Source: JBDREF01 sp043820045
GTDB taxonomy: Bacteria; Planctomycetota; Phycisphaerae; Sedimentisphaerales; Anaerobacaceae
Assembly (NCBI GenBank): GCA_043820045.1
Contig: JBDREF010000429.1
Span: 1-7,797, forward strand
Length of the DNA: 7,797 nt
Reading direction: 5' to 3'
The notes under the pieces are model-generated. The model saw only the letters and a program-made list of their open reading frames with translations, was not told the DNA's origin and ran no database searches. The position numbers were made by a program, and so were the translations under genes. Below are positions 1 to 6,262 of the stretch, one piece after another. Each line of letters begins with the position of its first letter. The first letter of the stretch is position 1.

Positions 1-118
1 CTTGCAGCCGATGCTGACCGTAGTGCCGCTCCAGTTGTTAGCCTATCACGCCGCGGTGCTAAGAGGCCAGGACGTAGACAAACCCCGAAACCTCGCAAAA
101 AGCGTAACAGTCGAGTAG
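1..118 (+). CDS. glmS: Glutamine--fructose-6-phosphate aminotransferase, C-terminal end (partial)
   Basis: This is the last 38 codons of glmS, with the 5' part outside the window; the first complete codon begins at base 2 and TAG ends the gene at 116-118. GlmS converts fructose-6-phosphate and glutamine to glucosamine-6-phosphate, the first step of UDP-GlcNAc and cell-wall precursor synthesis in the cytoplasm. The translation contains PLQLLAYHAAVLRG followed by QDVDKPRNLAKSVTVE. This is the near-invariant end of the isomerase domain; the E. coli protein ends with the same RNLAKSVTVE. The gene is convergent with the nuclease gene, with 13 bp between the two stop codons and no visible terminator between them. 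The 3' end of glmS is the classical recognition region for Tn7-family insertion, which matters for the origin of the adjacent cassette. Confidence 0.93.
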   Translation, partial: LQPMLTVVPLQLLAYHAAVLRGQDVDKPRNLAKSVTVE

Positions 119-131
119 TGGTCCGATCAGA

Positions 132-803
132 TCAACGAGCCCCAACTCGGAGAAGTATGTGGTGGCAGCGAAAGCGTATAGGGTAGGGCTTGTCTTTTGG
201 AACTTCGCGTTCGTGGTCTGATGTTCTATAATCCCGTTTAGCAAAGTGCTCGTGAGCAATCAACTTCCATTCCCCCCTCTTCGCAATGTTAGCAAATGCG
301 ATTTCGCTATCTCCAGCTATAAGATAGCCAAGCATTGCCGCCTCGCTGGAAAAAGGCGAATATCTGCACGTCAGAAAATTGCTCCGTATTTCCTTAACGT
401 ATTCAGCGACGCTTCCCTCCGTCCTCAATACCTTTGCCTCCAGTGGCCACATCACTCGTTGATTACTCCGTAGGACGAATGCGATATCATATTGAGGAGG
501 GTGGGCCGGCGCAGTCATTCGGCTTTCATGCTCATAAGGCTCGTGTTGAACATAAAAAGGTTCTGATCCGGTCATTACATCATGCATTTTGGGCTCAAGG
601 AGCCGCGTGATGTCTCGCTCCAAATCCTCGTCCTCCCGAGAGCAATCGACTTGTGCCAACTCATCCGCACAGAATTTGTCGTAAGCTTTCCATACGATTG
701 TCAAGAGCACTTTAGAACCTGCCTGCTTCAACTCGCGTAAGACACTGTTGAATTCCGGTGTATTCGGCCAACGTCTCTCTGAATAGGTCTGCCTTGCAAC
801 CAA
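132..803 (-). CDS. PD-(D/E)XK nuclease-like protein, partner of the adjacent DNA methyltransferase
   Basis: This 223-residue protein is probably the nuclease component of the modification/restriction pair. The visible signature is a PD-(D/E)XK-type core: D106 in PPQYDIAFV, then a strand carrying E122-A-K124 in PLEAKVL, followed by a helix (YVKEIRSNFL, 135-144) and RYSPFSSEAAMLGYL (147-161). An acidic helix at 56-70 precedes the core, and the protein ends with a CHHILLRV segment. No signal peptide or membrane segment is seen, so it should be cytoplasmic. The start is TTG: a TAA lies immediately upstream in frame, the first in-frame ATG is only at residue 73, and GAGGGAGAG sits just upstream as a ribosome binding site. 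It follows the methyltransferase by 19 bp and is surely cotranscribed. The fold assignment rests on motif spacing only, and I do not recognise a named enzyme. It could instead be an effector or accessory subunit without cutting activity. Confidence 0.72.
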   Translation of the reverse strand: MVARQTYSERRWPNTPEFNSVLRELKQAGSKVLLTIVWKAYDKFCADELAQVDCSREDEDLERDITRLLEPKMHDVMTGSEPFYVQHEPYEHESRMTAPAHPPQYDIAFVLRSNQRVMWPLEAKVLRTEGSVAEYVKEIRSNFLTCRYSPFSSEAAMLGYLIAGDSEIAFANIAKRGEWKLIAHEHFAKRDYRTSDHEREVPKDKPYPIRFRCHHILLRVGAR

Positions 804-807
804 TTAT

Positions 808-816
808 CTCTCCCTC
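808..816 (-). promoter_or_regulatory. Ribosome binding site deciding the TTG start of the nuclease-like gene
   Basis: On the minus strand GAGGGAGAG ends four bases before the TTG at 803-801; its AGGGAG core is six bases away. It lies in the short gap after the methyltransferase stop (TGA, 825-823). An in-frame TAA abuts the TTG, so no longer reading is possible. Confidence 0.7.
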
Positions 817-822
817 AGCGTT

Positions 823-3800
823 TCACTTTGACCTGGATTCTTCCTGCCAAAGCATAATATCTCCGGCTACTTCATCCGCATCCCTCATGGCCATAGACCG
901 CGTCCAATAGCGCACTTGGTCTGGTTTCACAATGAAAACTGTTGGGACCCTTCGGCCGTCTATTGACATACTATCATATACACGAGCGACGCGCTGATAG
1001 AAGATGCCACCTTCGGCAGGCCGCCTCCTGTATTTCAAAAACTTCGTATCCAACTCGTTCAACCGTTCGATTAAGTCCAACGAATCAATGTTCTCTACCC
1101 GGACAAACGGTTTCTCTGGTGTCTCAAGATGTATGGCGACCAACCGCATTGGCAGAGACGCCTGGCTGCCTTCCGTGAAGATGCTTGCCGATATCTGCTT
1201 GTCTTGTCCAAATCCAGCTCGGAGAACACGGATGAAGTAGTCACTGTAAGTGACCAACACTGATTCGGTTTCTTCTTCTGCTCGCTCTCTATTCGCCGGG
1301 CGCGTTGATTGTCGGCCAGGCGAATGCGGCCCGCCTTTGAAATCAGGCAATGTAAATTCGTTCATATCCTCTATGAGGGCCCATTCCGCGTCCCTGAATC
1401 CAAAAACCTGCCGTATTCGCTCATCTACGTCCCGTAAATCCCTGAGTTCATCAAAGATTCCTGGCTTGACCTCAGGAATTGGCACAGAAACAATCTCCTC
1501 TACATATGCTTCAGGGATGAAGCCAGAACACCTGCCACTAGTTAGAAAGAGATAGTAAACAGCCAGGATACTGTTGTAACTCAGACATGCAGCTTTCAGC
1601 TGCATATCGTCTGTCTTCTTTCCGTGGACACTTACGTAACTCTTGGAGCAAATAATGCCTTTCTCAGACTTATCCGGTAACACAATAAACGAACTGAAAC
1701 GGCCCTCAGCCTTCCAACTCTGTTTAATAATCAGCTGCGGTATCTCAAACGAACAGAAATCAGTAGAATCTCGGCTGTGTACGTAACCATCTTTATTAAT
1801 CGGCAGCTTTCCAGCCTCAATGAAAAGAAACGAGCCTGGAGGGACAGCCTTAGTTTCCAACATTCTTTTTTCAAGTATTTCGCTTTGGAACTTCTTCTGG
1901 TCACCTCTGACAATGCCCTGTCGCTTCCTAATTTGACCTGAAGCTATGAGATTCGCCAGATTTTGTTTCTGCCTTAACATCCGTACCAAAACAAGATCTC
2001 TTCGTCCACCCCACATTAAAGTGGACCACACCTCTGGTTCGGTTGCCGCCTCATGCCAAAAGATATGATTGATGTCTTGTGGTTCTATAACAACTATGTA
2101 TTCGTCTTCTCTTGAGCGGGTAGGTTTGGGACAAATGTATACCAATGGTTCCTCATCAGGTGTCTGTTTGCATAACTTGACTACACACACGGGAGAAATT
2201 GACTCCTTGAAAAGGCCGAATCGCAAAGCAGCGAGGTTTACGACCTCTTCTACTTTAAACCTACTAAACAACTTGTTGCGAAAGGTCATTGCCTTAGCTT
2301 GGCGGTTTGTGAGCAATGCCTGAGCGGGCTGTATCATGCACACACGACCACCCTCTTTTGATAGAAAAGTGGCTTTGACCAAGAATAGCGGGCCTGGGCT
2401 TCTGTACTGAACAGGCCAGATGTCTTTCTTGTTGTGATTCGCCCATGCTTCCGCAAGAGGGGTTGCAAGATCGTGTCCCCAAGGTGCATTCCCGACGACC
2501 AAATCGTAGGTCTCCCCATCCTCCTCCGTCCGAAATCCAAGCTTATCCTCGGCGAAAAAATCTGACTCTATCAATCTCTTGTCACGCAAGCGCGGGAATT
2601 TGACATTTCGCCAAACATGTCTCGGTTCGAGTTCATCACACATCGCAAGATAGAGGCTGAACGAGGCCACACGCACAGCGTGCGGATCAATGTCAACGCC
2701 AAGAAGATTATTCTCCAGTAAACTTCTTAGATCCTGCGCTCCGGGTTTACAAGAAGGTCGATGTGCCTTCTTCCATCGGTGAATCAAGCGTTGATATGCT
2801 TTTACCAAGAATATACCCGAGCCACACGCGGGATCCAGAATTTTCATATCCCAATCTGTACTATCCCAAGGTAGAACCGAATCAAGCATGAAGTCAACAA
2901 TATGCACAGGTGTGTAGTGTACACCAGAGGCTTTCCCCCCTTTTTTCTTACTTACAAATTCTTCATAGACACTGCTGATAAACTCAAGAGGAATAACATC
3001 GAACGCATATTTCTTCCATAGACATAGTTGGCCCGTCCCCATATCCATCTCCCCGCGAACGAATTTTGCGAGGAGCTTTAGGTGCCTAACTTTGACTTGA
3101 TCCATCTCAGCTTTCCACTCCCGCTCCCGTTCTTCGTGGGTGGCACCCTTTCCAGGAAACAAGTCTCCGTTAAATCTATTGTTGAGTTCTCGAAAGAATT
3201 GATAGGTCTCTCCGTGACTTTCCAAAATGCTCGCCAAATCTTTGTGAACTCTTGATAGAACGCTCTTCTCACAGAGACTTGCGAGAACTTTTTCATTAAG
3301 TGCGGCATTACCCTGAGAGTCCTTCCTTTGAAATAGAAACTCTATGAAGATTACTCTTGCGAGCAAGTCGTGGCAAATATCTTCAGGCAATTCCATATCC
3401 CTGAGTCTCTGCCGAACGCCCCGCAAGTCCTCGAGCATTAACTGGTCCGCCCGTTGATCCCGATGAAAGTATTTCGAATATCTCGGATTTCTGAAGAAAT
3501 TTCCTGAAGCCAGTTCCACCCACTGCAGCGCATTCGCGGCCTGTACAGATAACGAACCTCCCTCAAATAAATCTCCCTCCAGCCTTTCAATGCATAATTC
3601 CTGTAAATCTTGCTGCGGCTGCCTCCAACAAGTCCAGACTCTCACAAGGTCTGGCTCTACCGTGACTAACATAGGCGAGCGAGAAAAGCTCCATGCCAAC
3701 CTGTGCGTTTCGCGCAAGACCTTTTCATCAATCTTGCTCGCAAAATCGCAAACGATGGCCAGAGGATCCTCCGTCTTATTCGACCGGGGATTGGCCGTCA

Positions 3801-3963
3801 AGACACCCACATCCACACTGACGCCCGCTCGCCTAATCGCGGTTTCCAGCTTCCGCTGCGCGAGTTCTGCGATAACCGCAGGGCCGGTTCCATCCGGCTT
3901 CATTATGTCATCTCTCGACGGCCAGCCGAGATGTTCGTGAGTTAACTTCAGCAATCCTGGCAT
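823..3963 (-). CDS. Large N6-adenine DNA methyltransferase (Eco57I/type IIG-like architecture)
   Basis: This 1046-residue cytoplasmic protein should transfer methyl groups from S-adenosylmethionine to adenine in a specific DNA sequence. Domains in order: an N-terminal alpha/beta module (about 30-130) without a recognisable D...ExK nuclease site; a helical region (170-345); the catalytic domain with GVHYTPVHIVDFML (347-360), SAM-binding motif I ILDPACGSGIFLV (375-387), an acidic SAM-site strand LLGVDID (420-426) and catalytic motif IV DLVVGNAPWG (487-496); then a probable target-recognition region (about 640-830) including IPQLIIKQSW; and a C-terminal module (about 900-1046) joined by a polar linker (875-900). 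Motif IV reads NAPW, not the commoner NPPW/Y. The ATG at 3963 follows AGGGAG at 12 bases and a good promoter. The partner nuclease gene follows directly, so the pair looks like a restriction-modification or related defence unit. Methyltransferase activity is well supported. Target sequence and self-contained cleavage cannot be judged. Confidence 0.9.
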   Translation of the reverse strand: MPGLLKLTHEHLGWPSRDDIMKPDGTGPAVIAELAQRKLETAIRRAGVSVDVGVLTANPRSNKTEDPLAIVCDFASKIDEKVLRETHRLAWSFSRSPMLVTVEPDLVRVWTCWRQPQQDLQELCIERLEGDLFEGGSLSVQAANALQWVELASGNFFRNPRYSKYFHRDQRADQLMLEDLRGVRQRLRDMELPEDICHDLLARVIFIEFLFQRKDSQGNAALNEKVLASLCEKSVLSRVHKDLASILESHGETYQFFRELNNRFNGDLFPGKGATHEEREREWKAEMDQVKVRHLKLLAKFVRGEMDMGTGQLCLWKKYAFDVIPLEFISSVYEEFVSKKKGGKASGVHYTPVHIVDFMLDSVLPWDSTDWDMKILDPACGSGIFLVKAYQRLIHRWKKAHRPSCKPGAQDLRSLLENNLLGVDIDPHAVRVASFSLYLAMCDELEPRHVWRNVKFPRLRDKRLIESDFFAEDKLGFRTEEDGETYDLVVGNAPWGHDLATPLAEAWANHNKKDIWPVQYRSPGPLFLVKATFLSKEGGRVCMIQPAQALLTNRQAKAMTFRNKLFSRFKVEEVVNLAALRFGLFKESISPVCVVKLCKQTPDEEPLVYICPKPTRSREDEYIVVIEPQDINHIFWHEAATEPEVWSTLMWGGRRDLVLVRMLRQKQNLANLIASGQIRKRQGIVRGDQKKFQSEILEKRMLETKAVPPGSFLFIEAGKLPINKDGYVHSRDSTDFCSFEIPQLIIKQSWKAEGRFSSFIVLPDKSEKGIICSKSYVSVHGKKTDDMQLKAACLSYNSILAVYYLFLTSGRCSGFIPEAYVEEIVSVPIPEVKPGIFDELRDLRDVDERIRQVFGFRDAEWALIEDMNEFTLPDFKGGPHSPGRQSTRPANRERAEEETESVLVTYSDYFIRVLRAGFGQDKQISASIFTEGSQASLPMRLVAIHLETPEKPFVRVENIDSLDLIERLNELDTKFLKYRRRPAEGGIFYQRVARVYDSMSIDGRRVPTVFIVKPDQVRYWTRSMAMRDADEVAGDIMLWQEESRSK

Positions 3964-3999
3964 TACAATAAGAGGCTCCCTAACAGTTCATCCGGCCAA

Positions 4000-4028
4000 A
4001 ACATACCGAACATCCGCCGCCATTTCAA
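4000..4028 (-). promoter_or_regulatory. Probable sigma70-type promoter of the methyltransferase-nuclease operon
   Basis: Reading the minus strand, TTGAAA (4028-4023) is followed after exactly 17 bases by TATGTT (4005-4000). Transcription would begin near 3993, leaving a leader of about 30 bases that contains AGGGAG upstream of the ATG at 3963. Both boxes match the consensus at four or more of six positions with ideal spacing. No operator-like dyad or adjacent controller gene with a helix-turn-helix is visible. Confidence 0.5.
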
Positions 4029-4246
4029 GAGAAATTGGCTTCTCAGCTTCCCATAACTCGCTTTTATGCTCTTCGAGATATGATAGTTCTCAAACCACTG
4101 CATGTTTAACGAAAAATTGAAAGAATCAGAAGATTTCGAAAAAGGCAGAATGCGGTCCTTGGGACTCCTCACAAAGGCTGTAGAATTTACAGGGAATCAG
4201 GGGGGAGTTGTGAATATCCAATCCCTCGACGCTGCTCGGGGCAAGC

Positions 4247-4295
4247 ATCGAACAAGGAATGTCGAAGGCATTTGCGATTTACTATTGACTATTGC
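4247..4295. repeat. Run of seven in-phase 7-bp degenerate repeats
   Basis: Within the roughly 400-bp gene-free stretch between the methyltransferase and the first prepilin gene, the plus strand divides into successive heptamers: ATCGAAC, AAGGAAT, GTCGAAG, GCATTTG, CGATTTA, CTATTGA, CTATTGC. The first three share a (C/G)GAA core and the last four share ATTK in the same phase. It resembles the short intergenic heptad arrays often scattered in planctomycete and other environmental genomes. That resemblance is from memory, not a search. No gene is supported here. The part of the gap between about 4030 and 4246 shows nothing recognisable. Confidence 0.5.
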
Positions 4296-4321
4296 TCTGC
4301 GGGCTCCGCGTACTCGGCGGT
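4295..4321. repeat. Three 9-bp degenerate repeats, CTCNGCGNN
   Basis: Directly following the heptads, CTCTGCGGG, CTCCGCGTA and CTCGGCGGT occur head to tail with a strict 9-bp period. On the other strand they read as GAG-spaced units. The change from a 7-bp to a 9-bp period happens at about 4295, where the last heptad and first nonamer abut. Confidence 0.5.
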
Positions 4322-4361
4322 GATAGGCAGTTGCCAGAGCGAGCCGTTAATACGGCGTTAT

Positions 4362-5201
4362 TTACTGAGCCTGGTGGGTCTTGCCGGGGTAGTGCTCGTC
4401 GAGCCAGTACAGGTCATCGTTCGGCGGATTGAACACCTTGCCCTTGCCGAATCCTTTGGACTCAGCTTCGCCACGGCTGATGCAGTAAATGACCGTCCGC
4501 TTGTCGGCCCATTTCTTGCGGTCGGCGTGGCCGTCCATGAAGCTGAACGTGCAGGCGTTGCTGTGAAAGATGCCCAGCGGGTCCCACAGCGTGTGCGTGC
4601 GCGGCTCGTACGACCAGCCGTTGTGGTTATGGTTGCCGGCGGAGCCGTCGTATATGTCCTCCACGAACAGCATCTTCGTCGCCGGGCTTGTAAACGTGAA
4701 CAGCTTCTTCGGGTCGGAAGGCTCGGTCGCCCGCATGTAGTCCGTAAGAGAATAGCTGCGATAAATCAATTGCGCCAGCGAGATACCAAGGCTCGTTCCG
4801 CGTTTGATTCGACTGTCGCCGGGGCAGTGATACGCGCCAACGTCCTTGACGTACTTGAACAGGGCCCCTTCCTTCAGCCCGTTATACCGCTCTTCGAGCG
4901 TGACATCCCCGCTGGGCTTCGGGACAATCGCGCCGCCCGAGTAATTCAGCGGCGGCATGCACCACGGCGGCACGCCGTTGGCGGTGCTGTGTATCGCCCA
5001 GCCCCCGCACACGTCGCCGTCGTTATCGCTTGCGTACATGATATAGGCCAGGGTCATGGTCCTCTGGTTCGAGGAGCATCCGATTCCCCGCGCCTGCTCG
5101 CGCGCGATGTTGAGTGCGGGCATGAGAATCGCCATGAGGATGGCAATAATCGCTATGACGACCAGAAGCTCGATGAGTGTGAAACCGTTTCGCTTGAACA
5201 T
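4362..5201 (-). CDS. Prepilin-type N-terminal cleavage/methylation protein with H-x9-DG motif (copy 1)
   Basis: This 279-residue protein begins MFKRNG/FTLIELLVV, a type IV prepilin leader: cleavage is expected after G6 by prepilin peptidase (PilD-type), the mature protein starts with F7 and the conserved Glu is at mature position 5 (E11). Residues 9-30 form the hydrophobic helix that anchors it in the membrane or packs in a pilus/pseudopilus. The body is a globular extracytoplasmic domain with YHCPGD (125-129 region) and HSNACTFSFMDG, giving H213-x9-D223-G224, the hallmark of the large planctomycete pilin-like family. It is a tandem paralogue of the gene 104 bp upstream, with almost identical first 40 residues. 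Its ribosome binding site is weaker (AAACAGGCGAGAC before ATG) than that of its paralogue. The family is firm; whether it builds a pilus or a secretion pseudopilus, or what it binds, is unknown. Confidence 0.92.
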   Translation of the reverse strand: MFKRNGFTLIELLVVIAIIAILMAILMPALNIAREQARGIGCSSNQRTMTLAYIMYASDNDGDVCGGWAIHSTANGVPPWCMPPLNYSGGAIVPKPSGDVTLEERYNGLKEGALFKYVKDVGAYHCPGDSRIKRGTSLGISLAQLIYRSYSLTDYMRATEPSDPKKLFTFTSPATKMLFVEDIYDGSAGNHNHNGWSYEPRTHTLWDPLGIFHSNACTFSFMDGHADRKKWADKRTVIYCISRGEAESKGFGKGKVFNPPNDDLYWLDEHYPGKTHQAQ

Positions 5202-5260
5202 GTCTCGCCTGTTTCAGCTATGACGAACCCCTCTTTACTTTCGCAAGCTGCGACCTGCCG
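5081..5260. repeat. Direct repeat, copy A: leader plus 5' end of prepilin gene copy 1
   Basis: Aligned without gaps to 6031-6210 (offset 950) this stretch has 12 differences in 180 bases, 93% identity by hand count. It includes 59 non-coding bases upstream of the start (5 differences) and the first 40 codons. A run of 50 bases (5143-5192) is identical, synonymous positions included. Similarity stops sharply after 5260 on one side and falls off after codon 40 on the other. Confidence 0.9.
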
Positions 5261-5305
5261 TCGGGCTGGCATCTCATCAGTCAGTTGATAGTCTCGAGGC
5301 TTAGC

Positions 5306-6151
5306 CTACTGGGCGTACAGCGTCTTGCCCGGATAGTGCTCGTCCAGCCACAAGAGATCTTCATTGAGGGGATTAAACTGCTGGCCCTTGCCGAATCCCA
5401 TCGATAGGGCCTCCGTGCGGCTCCTGAAGTAGATTACAGTTCGCTTGTCTTTCCATTTCTGCACGGCGGCGTGGCCGTCCATAAAGCTGAACGTGCCGGA
5501 ATTGCTGTGGAATAAGCCCAGCGGGTCCCACAGCGAGTTTGTCCCCGGGTTGTAGGACCAGCCGTCAATATTGTGGTTGGCTGTGCCGGGTGCGTCATAT
5601 ATCTCTTCGACAAAGAGCATTTTTCCGGCCGCGTTCTGGAATTGGGTGATTTTCTTCGGGTCGGAAGGTGCGTACACCCTGAGATAATCCGGCAGAGAAT
5701 AGCTGCGGTACAGCAAATGCTGCAACTGCCGGCCGTTGCTCGTGCCCTGCTTGATTCGATTGTCGCCCTGGCAGTGATAGGCGCCGACGTCCTTGATATA
5801 GGGAAATAGAGCACCTTCCCTCAGCCCGTTTTTCCTCTGCTCGAGCGTAACGTCTCCGCTTGGCATCTGGGTAAAATTCCCGCCCGCCTGATAATCCAGC
5901 GGCGGCATCACCCAGGGGGGAATCCCATTCTCGGGGGCATACCTTGCCATTCCCCCGACCAGACAACTGTCGTTATCGTCGGCATACATTACGTAGGCCA
6001 GTCCCATGGTTTTTTGATTCGACATGCACCCGATTCCCCGCGCCTGCTCGCGCGCGATGTTGAGCGCTGGCATAAGAATCGCCATGAGAATTGCAATAAT
6101 CGCTATGACGACCAGAAGCTCGATGAGTGTGAAACCGTTTCGTTTGGACAT
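5306..6151 (-). CDS. Prepilin-type N-terminal cleavage/methylation protein with H-x9-DG motif (copy 2)
   Basis: This 281-residue paralogue of the next gene carries the prepilin leader MSKRNG/FTLIELLVV (cleavage after G6, Glu at mature position 5), one hydrophobic N-terminal helix (9-30) and an extracytoplasmic domain ending in FHSNSGTFSFMDGHA, with H215-x9-D225-G226. The C-terminal LDEHYPGKT is shared with copy 1. Where copy 1 has a CPGD motif, this copy has CQGD. Copy 1 also has several extra cysteines (C65, C81, C217, C240) that are absent here, so disulphide bonding may differ. The start ATG at 6151 follows GGAGGCGAGAC, a strong ribosome binding site. A promoter-like TATAAT lies about 110 bp upstream. 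The two genes may be cotranscribed, or copy 1 may use its own duplicated leader. The structural family is secure; the biological role is not known. Confidence 0.92.
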   Translation of the reverse strand: MSKRNGFTLIELLVVIAIIAILMAILMPALNIAREQARGIGCMSNQKTMGLAYVMYADDNDSCLVGGMARYAPENGIPPWVMPPLDYQAGGNFTQMPSGDVTLEQRKNGLREGALFPYIKDVGAYHCQGDNRIKQGTSNGRQLQHLLYRSYSLPDYLRVYAPSDPKKITQFQNAAGKMLFVEEIYDAPGTANHNIDGWSYNPGTNSLWDPLGLFHSNSGTFSFMDGHAAVQKWKDKRTVIYFRSRTEALSMGFGKGQQFNPLNEDLLWLDEHYPGKTLYAQ

Positions 6152-6210
6152 GTCTCGCCTCCTTCAGCTATGACAAACCCCTCTTTACTTTCGCAAACTG
6201 CGACCGGCCG
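6031..6210. repeat. Direct repeat, copy B: leader plus 5' end of prepilin gene copy 2
   Basis: This is the second copy of the 180-bp near-identical segment (partner 5081-5260). It spans the 59-bp untranslated leader and the codons for residues 1-40. The most notable difference lies in the ribosome binding site, GAAGGAGGCGAGAC here against GAAACAGGCGAGAC in copy A. Confidence 0.9.
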
Positions 6211-6220
6211 TTCGCGGTCG
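6201..6220. other. GC-rich 6-bp inverted repeat in the leader of prepilin gene copy 2
   Basis: CGACCG (6201-6206) and CGGTCG (6215-6220) are perfect inverted repeats around an 8-base loop, about 50-70 bases upstream of the start codon. In the transcript it could form a short hairpin. No U-tract follows it, so it is not a classical terminator. The right arm lies beyond the end of the conserved leader, so copy 1 lacks the structure. Confidence 0.3.
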
Positions 6221-6262
6221 TATTCGCCGCCCCGCTTGCACGTCCGGCGGGCCAATTACACT

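Noticed and set aside
158..170. TGTGGTGGCAG, slightly like the TGTGGGCGG start of a Tn7 end
   Set aside because: It lies inside the nuclease-like coding region, has no repeated TnsB-type sites nearby and is a chance match.
59..259. 66-codon minus-strand frame overlapping the end of the nuclease-like gene and antisense to glmS
   Set aside because: It overlaps both real genes. The nuclease frame reads through to a natural CHHILLRV ending, so no frameshift needs to be invoked.
4102..4323. 73-codon plus-strand frame in the intergenic region
   Set aside because: No ribosome binding site, no recognisable domain, and its second half is the heptad/nonamer repeat mosaic.
4343..4356. GCCGT-TAAT-ACGGC hairpin just after prepilin copy 1, as a terminator
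   Set aside because: The stem is only 5 bp and no T-run follows on the minus strand; too weak to call.
4272..5288. 338-codon plus-strand frame antisense to prepilin copy 1
   Set aside because: It mirrors a clear prepilin gene in GC-rich DNA, has valine/arginine/alanine-rich low-complexity composition, and starts within the repeats.
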